Shown piece after piece: positions 17,414 to 24,453 of a stretch of 64,000 nt of DNA. Position 1 is the first letter of the stretch. The number at the start of each line of letters is the position of its first letter. Source of the stretch: Hyphomicrobiales bacterium (GTDB lineage Bacteria > Pseudomonadota > Alphaproteobacteria > Rhizobiales > Rhizobiaceae); contig UBXV01000030.1 in the NCBI GenBank assembly GCA_900469625.1, positions 57,941 through 121,940 on the forward strand, in the 5' to 3' direction. Under the pieces are notes generated by a model that was not told the DNA's origin, searched no databases, and saw only the letters and a list, made by a program, of their open reading frames with translations. Position numbers and translations under genes: made by a program.

Positions 17414-17493
17414 GGGTTCCCATCGAGAGCATGGGTTCGCGGATCACCCACAGGAACGAGGACGATCCGCAAACGTCCGGCGGCCTTCCATTA

Positions 17494-17526
17494 AGAAAAG
17501 ACCGCGCCGGCCCGACGAGCCGGCGC
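17494..17526 (-). terminator. attenuating hairpin between BMP gene and ABC ATPase
   Basis: Perfect 8-bp arms GCGCCGGC (17504-17511) and GCCGGCGC (17519-17526) with a 7-base loop, followed on the minus strand by GGTCTTTTCTT. It sits 8 bases past the BMP stop and should end part of the transcripts, so that binding protein is made in excess over the membrane parts. Confidence 0.6.
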
Positions 17527-17533
17527 CAGCGGC

Positions 17534-18586
17534 TCAGAGCGTGGTGTTGAAGGGCACCTTGATCGAGCCGTCCAGAATACCGGCGCGCGCCTTGTCGACT
17601 TCGACTAGCGCCTCCTTCGCCCTGGCGTTCAGTTCCGCCGGTCCCTGTTCGGCGAAGACCGGCGAAGGAATGAAGTCGATGACGCCGGTGCCAAGGCCCG
17701 TGTGCTCGTGCACGCCGCCCTTCCAGTCCGAACCGACGGCCTTGCCGGCCTCGTTATAGAGCGAGACGCCGAAATCCAGCCCGACGATGGAGATGAGCGA
17801 TTTGGGGCCGAGGGCGAATTGTCCCGGCGCCAGGCAGCTCACCATGCGGCCTTCCTTTTCATTGGCGGCGGCAATGATGCCGCCATCGGTGGCGGCAGCA
17901 TCGGTCTGGATATAGTCGATGCCGTCATTGTACATCTGGGTGGCGATCTCCTGGCCCTTGGCCGGGTCCTGGAACGAGCCGGCAAAAGCGGCGATGACGC
18001 TGGCATCCGGCTTGATCGAGTGCACGCCGGCCTTGAACGCGTTGAAATCGGCGTTGAGCGGCGGGATCGAAACGCCGCCGATGAAGCCGGTCTTGCCCGT
18101 CGTCGTCATCTTGGCGGCAAAGACGCCGGAGAGATAGCAGCCGAGATAGTAGTCGTAGGATACCGTCACCACGTTCGGGATCGCCGGCTCGAAGGGGTCG
18201 GCGAACAGCTGGATCCACTTGGTGTTGGGGTAGGACGGCGCCAGCGCCTTGAAGGGCTCGGCCACTTCGTTGAAGGTGGAAATGATGATCTGGGCACCGG
18301 CGTCGCCGAGCGTGCGGTAGATGGTCTCGTAGGTCGCGGGATCCTGCGCGTAGATGGCGCGGTGCTCGAAGCCCTTTTCTTCCGCAAGCTGCTTGAGCTT
18401 GGCGATCATCTGGTCGACCGGCCCGTTGTCGCCGGCGGCCTGCGTGTGGACCAGCGCGACCAGTCCGCCGGATGCCCTGGCGAATTCCGGCACGATGCTG
18501 GCTGCAAGGCCAAGCGCTGCTGCGCCGGCGCTTGCCTGCAGGAATGTGCGGCGATGCATGATGTGTTGCGATGCCTTGTCAGTCAT
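17534..18586 (-). CDS. BMP-family nucleoside-binding protein of an ABC importer
   Basis: The product is 350 residues. The leader MHRRTFLQASAGAAALGLAA has twin arginines, so export by Tat is likely, with cleavage near ARASGG. The mature part starts LVALVHTQAAGDNGPVDQMI and includes TKWIQLFADPFEPAIPNVVT, GCYLSGVFAAKMT and KTGFIGGVSIPPLNADFNAF, the Bmp/Med-type fold that binds purine nucleosides in characterised members. It belongs with the ATPase and two permeases downstream. The neighbouring nucleoside hydrolase and deaminase support nucleosides as ligand. Confidence 0.9.
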   Translation of the reverse strand: MTDKASQHIMHRRTFLQASAGAAALGLAASIVPEFARASGGLVALVHTQAAGDNGPVDQMIAKLKQLAEEKGFEHRAIYAQDPATYETIYRTLGDAGAQIIISTFNEVAEPFKALAPSYPNTKWIQLFADPFEPAIPNVVTVSYDYYLGCYLSGVFAAKMTTTGKTGFIGGVSIPPLNADFNAFKAGVHSIKPDASVIAAFAGSFQDPAKGQEIATQMYNDGIDYIQTDAAATDGGIIAAANEKEGRMVSCLAPGQFALGPKSLISIVGLDFGVSLYNEAGKAVGSDWKGGVHEHTGLGTGVIDFIPSPVFAEQGPAELNARAKEALVEVDKARAGILDGSIKVPFNTTL

Positions 18587-18632
18587 GATCGTTCCCTCTT
18601 TTGTTGGTTGTATCGTGTCATGCCATTGCTGC

Positions 18633-18658
18633 GGGCGCGCGCATCCCGGCGCGCGCCC
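18633..18658 (-). terminator. strong intercistronic hairpin between NIPSNAP and BMP genes
   Basis: Perfect 10-bp arms GGGCGCGCGC and GCGCGCGCCC around a 6-base loop. No T-run follows on the minus strand. It may protect the 3' end of an upstream mRNA segment or cause partial termination ahead of the BMP gene. Confidence 0.4.
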
Positions 18659-18665
18659 GGTCGTG

Positions 18666-18986
18666 TCAAAGCGGTGGTGAATAGGATGCCGGGTTCATGA
18701 TCATCACCTCCTGCTTCTGGATGGCGTCGAGCGCCCAGACCTCGGAGATGAATTTCTGCCAATCCGGGTCGGCATACATGGCCGAGCGGCGTGCCTCGCG
18801 GTCGGCAAGGCTGTCATAGGCCCACATCAAAACGGTGGTGTGGAGCGTGCCGAGTTCCGAGACATAAAGGCCGACGAAGGTGTTGAGATGGCGCTTCTGC
18901 ACCGGCAGTCCATCGGCCTCGTATTTCTTCATCCACCTGTCGACCGTTCCGGGCTTGAACGTATAGGTGCGGTGTTCGAGGATCAT
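18666..18986 (-). CDS. NIPSNAP-family protein
   Basis: The product is 106 residues. MILEHRTYTFKPGTVDRWMK at the start and VLMWAYDSLADREARRSAMY in the middle match the dimeric alpha-beta barrel NIPSNAP fold. Its biochemical role is not known; such proteins often accompany catabolic oxidoreductases. It has a good GGGAG ribosome site and lies 12 bp behind the GMC oxidoreductase, so it may act with that enzyme. Confidence 0.85.
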   Translation of the reverse strand: MILEHRTYTFKPGTVDRWMKKYEADGLPVQKRHLNTFVGLYVSELGTLHTTVLMWAYDSLADREARRSAMYADPDWQKFISEVWALDAIQKQEVMIMNPASYSPPL

Positions 18987-18998
18987 CGGATCACTCCC

Positions 18999-20624
18999 TT
19001 AGCTGTTCAGGATGAATTCGGCGCATTTCTCGCCGATCATGATGGCGGGTGCGTTGGTGTTGCCGCTGGCAATGATCGGCATGATCGACGCGTCGGCGAC
19101 ACGCAGGCCCTCGATGCCATGCACCTTGAGCTGAGCATCCACCACGGCCATCGGGTCGTTGCCCATCTTGGCGGTTCCAACAGGATGGAACGTCGTCATC
19201 GCCGTGGCGCGCAACCAGCGGGTCAGCGAAGCGTCGTCGAGCGCTTCCGGCCCGGGCGCCAGTTCCTTGCCGCGGTAACGATCGAACGCCTTCTGCCCGA
19301 CGATGTCGCGCGTCAACCGGATGCCGTCGATCATCGTGCGGATATCGAAATCGGACTGCAGATAGTTGGCCTGGATCTTCGGCTTGTCGGTCGGGTTGGC
19401 CGACCGCAGCGTGATCTCGCCGCGGCTTGCCGGGTTGACGGGACCGACCCGGATGGTGAAGCCGTGGTCGGCCTCCACCGCCCGCTTCTTGGCGAAGGGA
19501 TTGGGAAAATGCAGGTTGGCTGTCTTTTCGAGCGCCGGCATGAAATGCAGCTGGATATCGGGGGAGACCAGCCCGTCGTTCGAGCGCACGAAAGCGCCGG
19601 CCTCATAGGGGAATGTCGTCGTGATGCCCTCGCCGAACAGCATGCCTTGCGCGACGGCCGGAATGAGCTTGTCGGCACGCAGGTCGCCAAACAACGTGAC
19701 CGGCTCGCGGCATTCCCAGCTCATGACGCAGTCGACGTGGTCCTGCAGGTTCTTGCCGACGCCGGGAAGGTCGAGCAAAGGATTGATGCCGAGCGCCGCC
19801 AGTTCGTCTGCCGGCCCGATGCCGGACAAGAGCAGCGCCTTTGGCGAATTGACCACGCCGGCAGACAGGATGACCTCGCGGCCCGCCCTGACGATCCCCG
19901 GCTTTCCGTCCTTCAGATAACCGACACCGCAGGCCCGACCGTGTTCGATAATGATGCGGGTCGTCTCTGCGCCCGTCAGGACGGTCAGGTTCTTGCGGCC
20001 GAGCGCCGGTCGCAGGAATGCCCAGGATGTGGACCAGCGCTTTCCCTTGCGGATGGTGAAGTCGTAGCGGCCGAACCCTTCCTGGGTGGCGCCGTTGAAG
20101 TCGTCATTCGCCGGATAACCGGCCTCGAGGCCTGCCTCGCAGAACACGTCCATCAGCGGATTGTGGCCCCGCGCCCGGCAGACGGTGAGCTCGCCTTCGG
20201 TGCTGTGGAACGCGTCCTTGCGCTCAATATGGGTTTCCGAGCGCCGGAAGGCCGGCAGCACATCGTCATAGGACCAGCCGGGCAGGCCGAGCTGCGCCCA
20301 GCGATCATAGTCGTGGCGGTTACCGCGCACATAGATCATGCCGTTGATCGTCGAGGTCCCGCCCAGAACCTTGCCGCGCGGCCAATAGAGCGAGCGGCCG
20401 TCGAGATAGGGTTCGGGCTCCGTGTGATAGTGCCAGTTGTAGATGCCGGAATGGAACAGCTTGCCCATCAGCATCGGCAACCGGAACAGCGGGTTGCGAT
20501 CCTTGCCGCCGGCCTCGATCAAAAGCACGCGGTTAGCCGGGTTCTTCGACAGGCGGTTGGCAAGAACGCAGCCGGCCGAACCGGCGCCAACGATGATAAA
20601 GTCATATTCCGCGGTCGATGCCAT
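18999..20624 (-). CDS. GMC-family FAD-dependent oxidoreductase
   Basis: The product is 541 residues. FAD-binding GAGSAGC at about residue 13, GMC signature 1 in RGKVLGGTSTINGMIYVRGN, signature 2 in REVILSAGVVNSPKALLLSG and the C-terminal FHPVGTAKMG with NTNAPAIMIGEKCAE (catalytic His and Asn) are all present. Choline and alkanol dehydrogenases share this profile. In this operon the alcohol could be a nucleoside 5'-hydroxyl or the sugar freed from it, but that is inference. It starts 3 bp after the UDG-like gene. Confidence 0.88.
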   Translation of the reverse strand: MASTAEYDFIIVGAGSAGCVLANRLSKNPANRVLLIEAGGKDRNPLFRLPMLMGKLFHSGIYNWHYHTEPEPYLDGRSLYWPRGKVLGGTSTINGMIYVRGNRHDYDRWAQLGLPGWSYDDVLPAFRRSETHIERKDAFHSTEGELTVCRARGHNPLMDVFCEAGLEAGYPANDDFNGATQEGFGRYDFTIRKGKRWSTSWAFLRPALGRKNLTVLTGAETTRIIIEHGRACGVGYLKDGKPGIVRAGREVILSAGVVNSPKALLLSGIGPADELAALGINPLLDLPGVGKNLQDHVDCVMSWECREPVTLFGDLRADKLIPAVAQGMLFGEGITTTFPYEAGAFVRSNDGLVSPDIQLHFMPALEKTANLHFPNPFAKKRAVEADHGFTIRVGPVNPASRGEITLRSANPTDKPKIQANYLQSDFDIRTMIDGIRLTRDIVGQKAFDRYRGKELAPGPEALDDASLTRWLRATAMTTFHPVGTAKMGNDPMAVVDAQLKVHGIEGLRVADASIMPIIASGNTNAPAIMIGEKCAEFILNS

Positions 20625-20627
20625 GGT

Positions 20628-21479
20628 TCACCATGCGATGGGACGGCCGCCCATCGCCTCCAGATAGAGATTGCAGAGAAGGAAGGGGTTCTCGCGACCG
20701 AGCACCTTGTCGGCGAACGCGGGATGTTCGCGCTCGACGCAGGCGACATTGCCATGGCGCCCCTCACGGATGCCGGTTTCGGCAAAGATATCGCTTGCAG
20801 CCGCGCCGAAGCCGAGAAAGACGATCGGCTCGCCACGCGACAAAAGCATCTCGACCACGCGCAGCATCAGCGGCCGCCAGAATGGCAGATGCCCACGTGA
20901 CTGGTGCGGGTCGATATCGACGCGGAAGCGCGACAGCGTCAGCGATGCGTTGAGGAGCAGCACGCCCTCGCCCACCCAGCGGTCGGCGATCGCGCCTGGG
21001 GCCTCGAACGATCCTGAAGGATCACACAAAAGCTGGCGCACATCGGGCCAGCGGCCGAAATCCTCGCTGAGGCTCTCGTCGCCGAGGCGGGCGGCCGCGA
21101 TCAGCTGCATATAGGCGCGAATGCTCTTCGAGAACATCTTGTCGAGCTCGGACCAGGCGGCGAGATTGCCGGCCTCGAAGGCGCGGCCCGTGGCAAAGCC
21201 GGGCTCCGGATAGGGATCCTGGCCAAGGATCATGCAGCGCACGCCGTCAGGCGCTATTCCATCGAAGGCCGCAAGCGCATGCGCGCCCTTCGGCTGGCCG
21301 GGAAAGACCTTGCCGCGACGCGCCGGAAAGATCGGTTCCCAGGCCTCGAAAGCGAGGGCGGGATCGACCCGGTCGAAATCGTCGCCGATGGGCCCGAGCG
21401 CTTGCTGCCAGGCCTCAGGCAGATCGGCCTCCCAGCCGGCCAGCGTTTCCGCCATTGCCTCTCTCAGTCGTGCCGGCAT
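20628..21479 (-). CDS. uracil-DNA glycosylase-like protein
   Basis: The product is 283 residues from ATG 21479 with a GGAGGAG ribosome site; an in-frame TTG at 21518 is less likely. It has the family 1 UDG water-activating motif as ILGQDPYPEPGFATGRAF, the GVLLLNASLTL strand and a leucine-loop-like REHPAFAD. The catalytic Asp and Tyr of GQDPY and the His of the HP motif are kept, but the usual His after GQDPY is Pro, and the HPSPLS loop is replaced. It is larger than housekeeping Ung (about 230). Its place as first gene of a nucleoside catabolic operon under a RutR-like regulator is odd for a DNA repair enzyme and suggests a specialised role. Confidence 0.8.
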   Translation of the reverse strand: MPARLREAMAETLAGWEADLPEAWQQALGPIGDDFDRVDPALAFEAWEPIFPARRGKVFPGQPKGAHALAAFDGIAPDGVRCMILGQDPYPEPGFATGRAFEAGNLAAWSELDKMFSKSIRAYMQLIAAARLGDESLSEDFGRWPDVRQLLCDPSGSFEAPGAIADRWVGEGVLLLNASLTLSRFRVDIDPHQSRGHLPFWRPLMLRVVEMLLSRGEPIVFLGFGAAASDIFAETGIREGRHGNVACVEREHPAFADKVLGRENPFLLCNLYLEAMGGRPIAW

Positions 21480-21521
21480 GCCGCCGCTCCTCCACCTCGT
21501 TGAAAGGAGACTAGACAAAAG

Positions 21522-21593
21522 CTGACCAAAGTGTCAACTTTCAGGAACGTAAAAAATGACAGGATGGTCAGGTTTTTTTGACCAACTCGTCAG
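21522..21593. promoter_or_regulatory. three RutR-like operator boxes
   Basis: Three sites resemble the RutR consensus TTGACCAnnTGGTCAA: CTGACCAAAGTGTCAA (21522-21537), ATGACAGGATGGTCAG (21556-21571) and TTGACCAACTCGTCAG (21578-21593). The last two are spaced 22 bp centre to centre, about two helical turns. They fill the gap between the ten-gene nucleoside operon and the divergent TetR/RutR-like gene, so both directions can be controlled. Confidence 0.6.
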
Positions 21594-21712
21594 GTTTTTG
21601 AGAATGGCGACGCGCTTGCATTTCGCCGGAAAAATCGGCAATTGCGCAAACGGCCTCGCCGCCACGCATGATTGTCTGGTAGGAAGCGGCGGCGAGACGG
21701 AGGCGAGATCGC

Positions 21713-22351
21713 ATGGCAAGGGCAGCACGAGATCCGGAAGAGCGCATCCGCGAGCGCAACATGCGCCTGATCATCAAGGCCGGCATCGAGATATTCGCCC
21801 GTAAGGGGTTCGACGGCACGCGCATCGCCGAAATCGCCGAGGCCTCGGGCCTGCCCAAGGCCAATGTCTACTACTACTTTTCCTCCAAGGAAGAGATCTA
21901 CAAGGCCATCGTCAGCCACCTCATCGCCAGCTGGGACGATGCGCTGAAATACATCTCGCCGGAGCGCGAGCCGGCCGAGGCCTTCCGCCTCTACATCAAG
22001 GCCAAGCTCGACTACACCCGCAAGAACACGGCGGAATCCCGGCTGTTTGCCAGCGAGATCATCCAGGGCGCGCGATTCCTGAAAAAGAAGGATCGCGACC
22101 ACATGCGCCATGTCACCGACGCGCATGTGGCCGTGGTCGAGGGGTGGATCGCGGCTGGCAAGATGCTGCCTGTCGACCCTCGCCACCTCTTCATCATGCT
22201 CTGGGCATCAACGCAGTTCTACGCGGATTTCGAGCCGATCGCCGCCGACGGCCTGAAGAAGGCGCGCCTGAAGGCGGAGGACTACGAGACCGCGGCAACC
22301 ACGATCACCGAGACGATCCTGAAGGGTATCTTGCCGGCCGGCGGGAAGTAG
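21713..22351 (+). CDS. TetR-family regulator, RutR-like
   Basis: The product is 212 residues. The N-terminal TetR helix-turn-helix reads IEIFARKGFDGTRIAEIAEA then SGLPKANVYYYFSSKEEIYK, and the C-terminal part (FASEIIQGARFLKKK, VVEGWIAAGKM, LFIMLWASTQFYADF) matches the TetR_C_3 domain of RutR. E. coli RutR senses uracil and thymine and controls pyrimidine and purine genes. Here the gene is divergent from a nucleoside operon, and RutR-like boxes lie between, so it most likely represses that operon until a pyrimidine or related base binds. Confidence 0.88.
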   Translation: MARAARDPEERIRERNMRLIIKAGIEIFARKGFDGTRIAEIAEASGLPKANVYYYFSSKEEIYKAIVSHLIASWDDALKYISPEREPAEAFRLYIKAKLDYTRKNTAESRLFASEIIQGARFLKKKDRDHMRHVTDAHVAVVEGWIAAGKMLPVDPRHLFIMLWASTQFYADFEPIAADGLKKARLKAEDYETAATTITETILKGILPAGGK

Positions 22352-22362
22352 GCCCGCCCTTT
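22340..22362 (+). terminator. terminator of the RutR-like gene
   Basis: GGCGGG (22340-22345) and CCCGCC (22353-22358) arms enclose a 7-base loop that contains the stop codon, followed by CTTTC. The T-run is short. Confidence 0.45.
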
Positions 22363-22442
22363 CGACAGATGCGGCGAGCCAAGCGAATACAGCACATGGA
22401 TTTCCCCGCAACTCAGTGCAACATTTCAGGAAGAATCCGACA

Positions 22443-23003
22443 GTGGCAGCGGTTTTAGGGGCGTCTGGAGCGGTGCGTGGTGGAAGTCGCCAAAGGTGGC
22501 CAGTCGCGGTTGCCATCGTGCTTGCCGGTCTTGCGGCGGCGATGCCACTGCGGGCAGGTGAGCGGTCCGGCATGGCGGACGCTGTCGATCAATTCGCTGA
22601 CCCCACGGCCGCGATCGATCTGGAAGAGAGGATCGTCGACCTCGTGCGAACCAAGGACCGGGCCGGGCTTCAGCGCCTTGCCGAGCAGATCGACGACAAG
22701 GACGCAAGCGCGCTGACGGCAATCGGAAATCTCTTCGACGCTGCGCAAGGCACCGGATCGGAGAACGACCCCGACGTGGCCCGGCTCGCGCTGTCGCTTG
22801 GCCCCTGCCACTATGCGAACATCCTCGTGCGCGAAGTCGCCTTCGTGACCGCCGAAGACGGCACGCAAACGGTCGAGCATGATGGCGTCGTCGACGTCGC
22901 CGGCACGGATGTCGACGATCTCTATGCCGCGATGATGCGGGATTGCCGGCGGCTCAGGGGCTTGCCGGAACACGAGGCGAGAATTGGCCGGTCCGACCGA
23001 TGA
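22443..23003 (+). CDS. small exported protein, function unknown
   Basis: I do not recognise this family. The GTG at 22443 has AGGAAG nine bases upstream. An Arg-rich N-terminus (GGSRQRW) precedes a hydrophobic stretch VAVAIVLAGLAAAMPLRAGE that looks like a signal peptide. The mature part of about 150 residues is acidic (IDLEERIVDLVRTKDRAGLQ, LAEQIDDKDA) and has two Cys (GPCHYANI and MMRDCRRL). It is alone between the RutR-like gene and the convergent amidohydrolase gene. Coding character is good, but the start is uncertain. Confidence 0.6.
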   Translation: MAAVLGASGAVRGGSRQRWPVAVAIVLAGLAAAMPLRAGERSGMADAVDQFADPTAAIDLEERIVDLVRTKDRAGLQRLAEQIDDKDASALTAIGNLFDAAQGTGSENDPDVARLALSLGPCHYANILVREVAFVTAEDGTQTVEHDGVVDVAGTDVDDLYAAMMRDCRRLRGLPEHEARIGRSDR

Positions 23004-23079
23004 TCAAAGCAGCCTGCCTCATGCTCACGCCTCTTCCAAGGCACCTCACATTGCCGAAGGGTGACCAGAAACAGGCCTG

Positions 23080-24315
23080 TCACCCGCATGCCCCGGCTCT
23101 TTCAAGCACCATCGCAAGAAGCACGTCCGCACCCGCGGTGGCGTCTTCGGGCGAGGCGTATTCCCGCGGATTGTGACTGATACCATCCCGGCAGGGAACG
23201 AAGATCATGACCGTCGGCACGCGCCGCGCCAGATGAAAGGCGTCATGGCCTGCGCCCGACACCATGTCGCGCGTGGCAAGACCGAGACGTTCGCAACAGG
23301 ACTTCACCTGGCCGGCGAGCGTCGCGTCGAACCGCACGACGGGCGAGTGCCAGCGCGGTGCGACCTCCAGAGCGATGTCCGGGAACCTCTTCGCCAACGC
23401 GCCGCAGCCCTGGATCAGGGCATCGTGCATGACGTTAAGCTCCGCCTCGTCGGGGTGGCGCAGGTCGACCGTCATCTCGACGCGGCCGGGCACGACATTG
23501 ATCGATCCGGGCAGCGCACGCACGGTCCCGATGGTGCACCGCGCCTCCGGATCGCGGTTGCCGATCTCCTGGACGAGATCGATCAAGCGCGCGAGCACCG
23601 GCACGGGATCCTTCCTCAGCCGCATCGGCACCGGACCCGCATGGGTCTCTTCGCCGGTGAGCGCGATTTCGTACCAGCGGATCCCCTGCCCGCCCGTGAC
23701 GACGCCGATGGTCTTGCCGCTCGCCTCGAGGATCGGCCCCTGCTCGATATGCAGCTCGATGTAGCAATCGGCCGGACCGATATCCGGCACCGGCTCCGTG
23801 TCGTAGCCATGGCGAGAAAGCTCGTCGGCGACCCGCACACCATCGGCATCGCAGGCGGCGAGCGCCTGTTCGAACGGCAGGATCCCGCAGGCGACTCCCG
23901 AACCCATCATCGCCGGCTGGAAGCGGCTGCCTTCCTCGTTGGTCCAGACGCAGAGGTCCAACGGCCGCTCGGTCTCCAGGCCGAGATCGCAGAGCGTTTC
24001 GAGAACTTCGAGGCCGGCCAGCACGCCGAGGATCCCGTCGAAGCGCCCGCCGGTCGGCTGGGTATCGAGATGGCTGCCGACAAGGACAGGTGGTGCGGCG
24101 GGATCCCGTCCCTCTCGGCGGAAGAACAAATTGCCGATCGCATCGCGCCTAAGGGCAAACCCCCGCGCCGTGCACCAGGACGCAAGCAGCGCGCGGCCTG
24201 CCTCGTCTTCGTCGGACAGGGTCAGCCGGCAGTTGCCGTCCCCCGCAACGGGTCCGATCCGTGCCATTGCCATGAGCCTTGCCCATAGCCGTTCGCCGTC
24301 GACGTGGTGCAGCAT
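23080..24315 (-). CDS. Zn-dependent N-carbamoyl-L-amino-acid / allantoate amidohydrolase
   Basis: The product is 411 residues from ATG 24315 with a GGAGG site. Motifs of the M20 allantoate amidohydrolase/ureidoglycolate/carbamoylase group are seen: GSHLDTQPTGGRFDG (metal His and Asp), WTNEEGSRF (Glu-Glu), ELHIEQGPILE (His) and SGAGHDAFHLA (His-Asp) with SHNPREYA. It hydrolyses a C-N bond in carbamoyl or ureido compounds. It is divergent from the aldehyde dehydrogenase with a strong palindrome between them. An open frame extending upstream to 26076 is antisense to that gene and not part of this protein. Confidence 0.88.
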   Translation of the reverse strand: MLHHVDGERLWARLMAMARIGPVAGDGNCRLTLSDEDEAGRALLASWCTARGFALRRDAIGNLFFRREGRDPAAPPVLVGSHLDTQPTGGRFDGILGVLAGLEVLETLCDLGLETERPLDLCVWTNEEGSRFQPAMMGSGVACGILPFEQALAACDADGVRVADELSRHGYDTEPVPDIGPADCYIELHIEQGPILEASGKTIGVVTGGQGIRWYEIALTGEETHAGPVPMRLRKDPVPVLARLIDLVQEIGNRDPEARCTIGTVRALPGSINVVPGRVEMTVDLRHPDEAELNVMHDALIQGCGALAKRFPDIALEVAPRWHSPVVRFDATLAGQVKSCCERLGLATRDMVSGAGHDAFHLARRVPTVMIFVPCRDGISHNPREYASPEDATAGADVLLAMVLERAGACG

Positions 24316-24371
24316 CCGCACTCCTCCCTCTTTTGCTCGAACCGGCATCGCCGTTGTGACGCCGCGCCGCC

Positions 24372-24391
24372 AGTCCCCCGCATGGGGGACT
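24372..24391. promoter_or_regulatory. 20-bp perfect palindrome in a divergent promoter
   Basis: AGTCCCCC and GGGGGACT flank GCAT. It lies between the divergent amidohydrolase (start 24315) and aldehyde dehydrogenase (start 24454). A related, less perfect site is found at 36163-36182 upstream of the polyamine importer. The local LuxR-type protein is a candidate binder, but this is inferred from position only. Confidence 0.5.
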
Positions 24392-24453
24392 CGATGGTCC
24401 GATCCAACGGCACGTAGGATGCCGCTGCGAAGAGAGAGACCGAGGAAAAGCAG

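Noticed and set aside
20628..21518. TTG start at 21518 for the UDG-like gene
   Set aside because: The ATG at 21479 has GGAGGAG at good spacing, while the TTG lies next to a RutR-like box in the promoter region.
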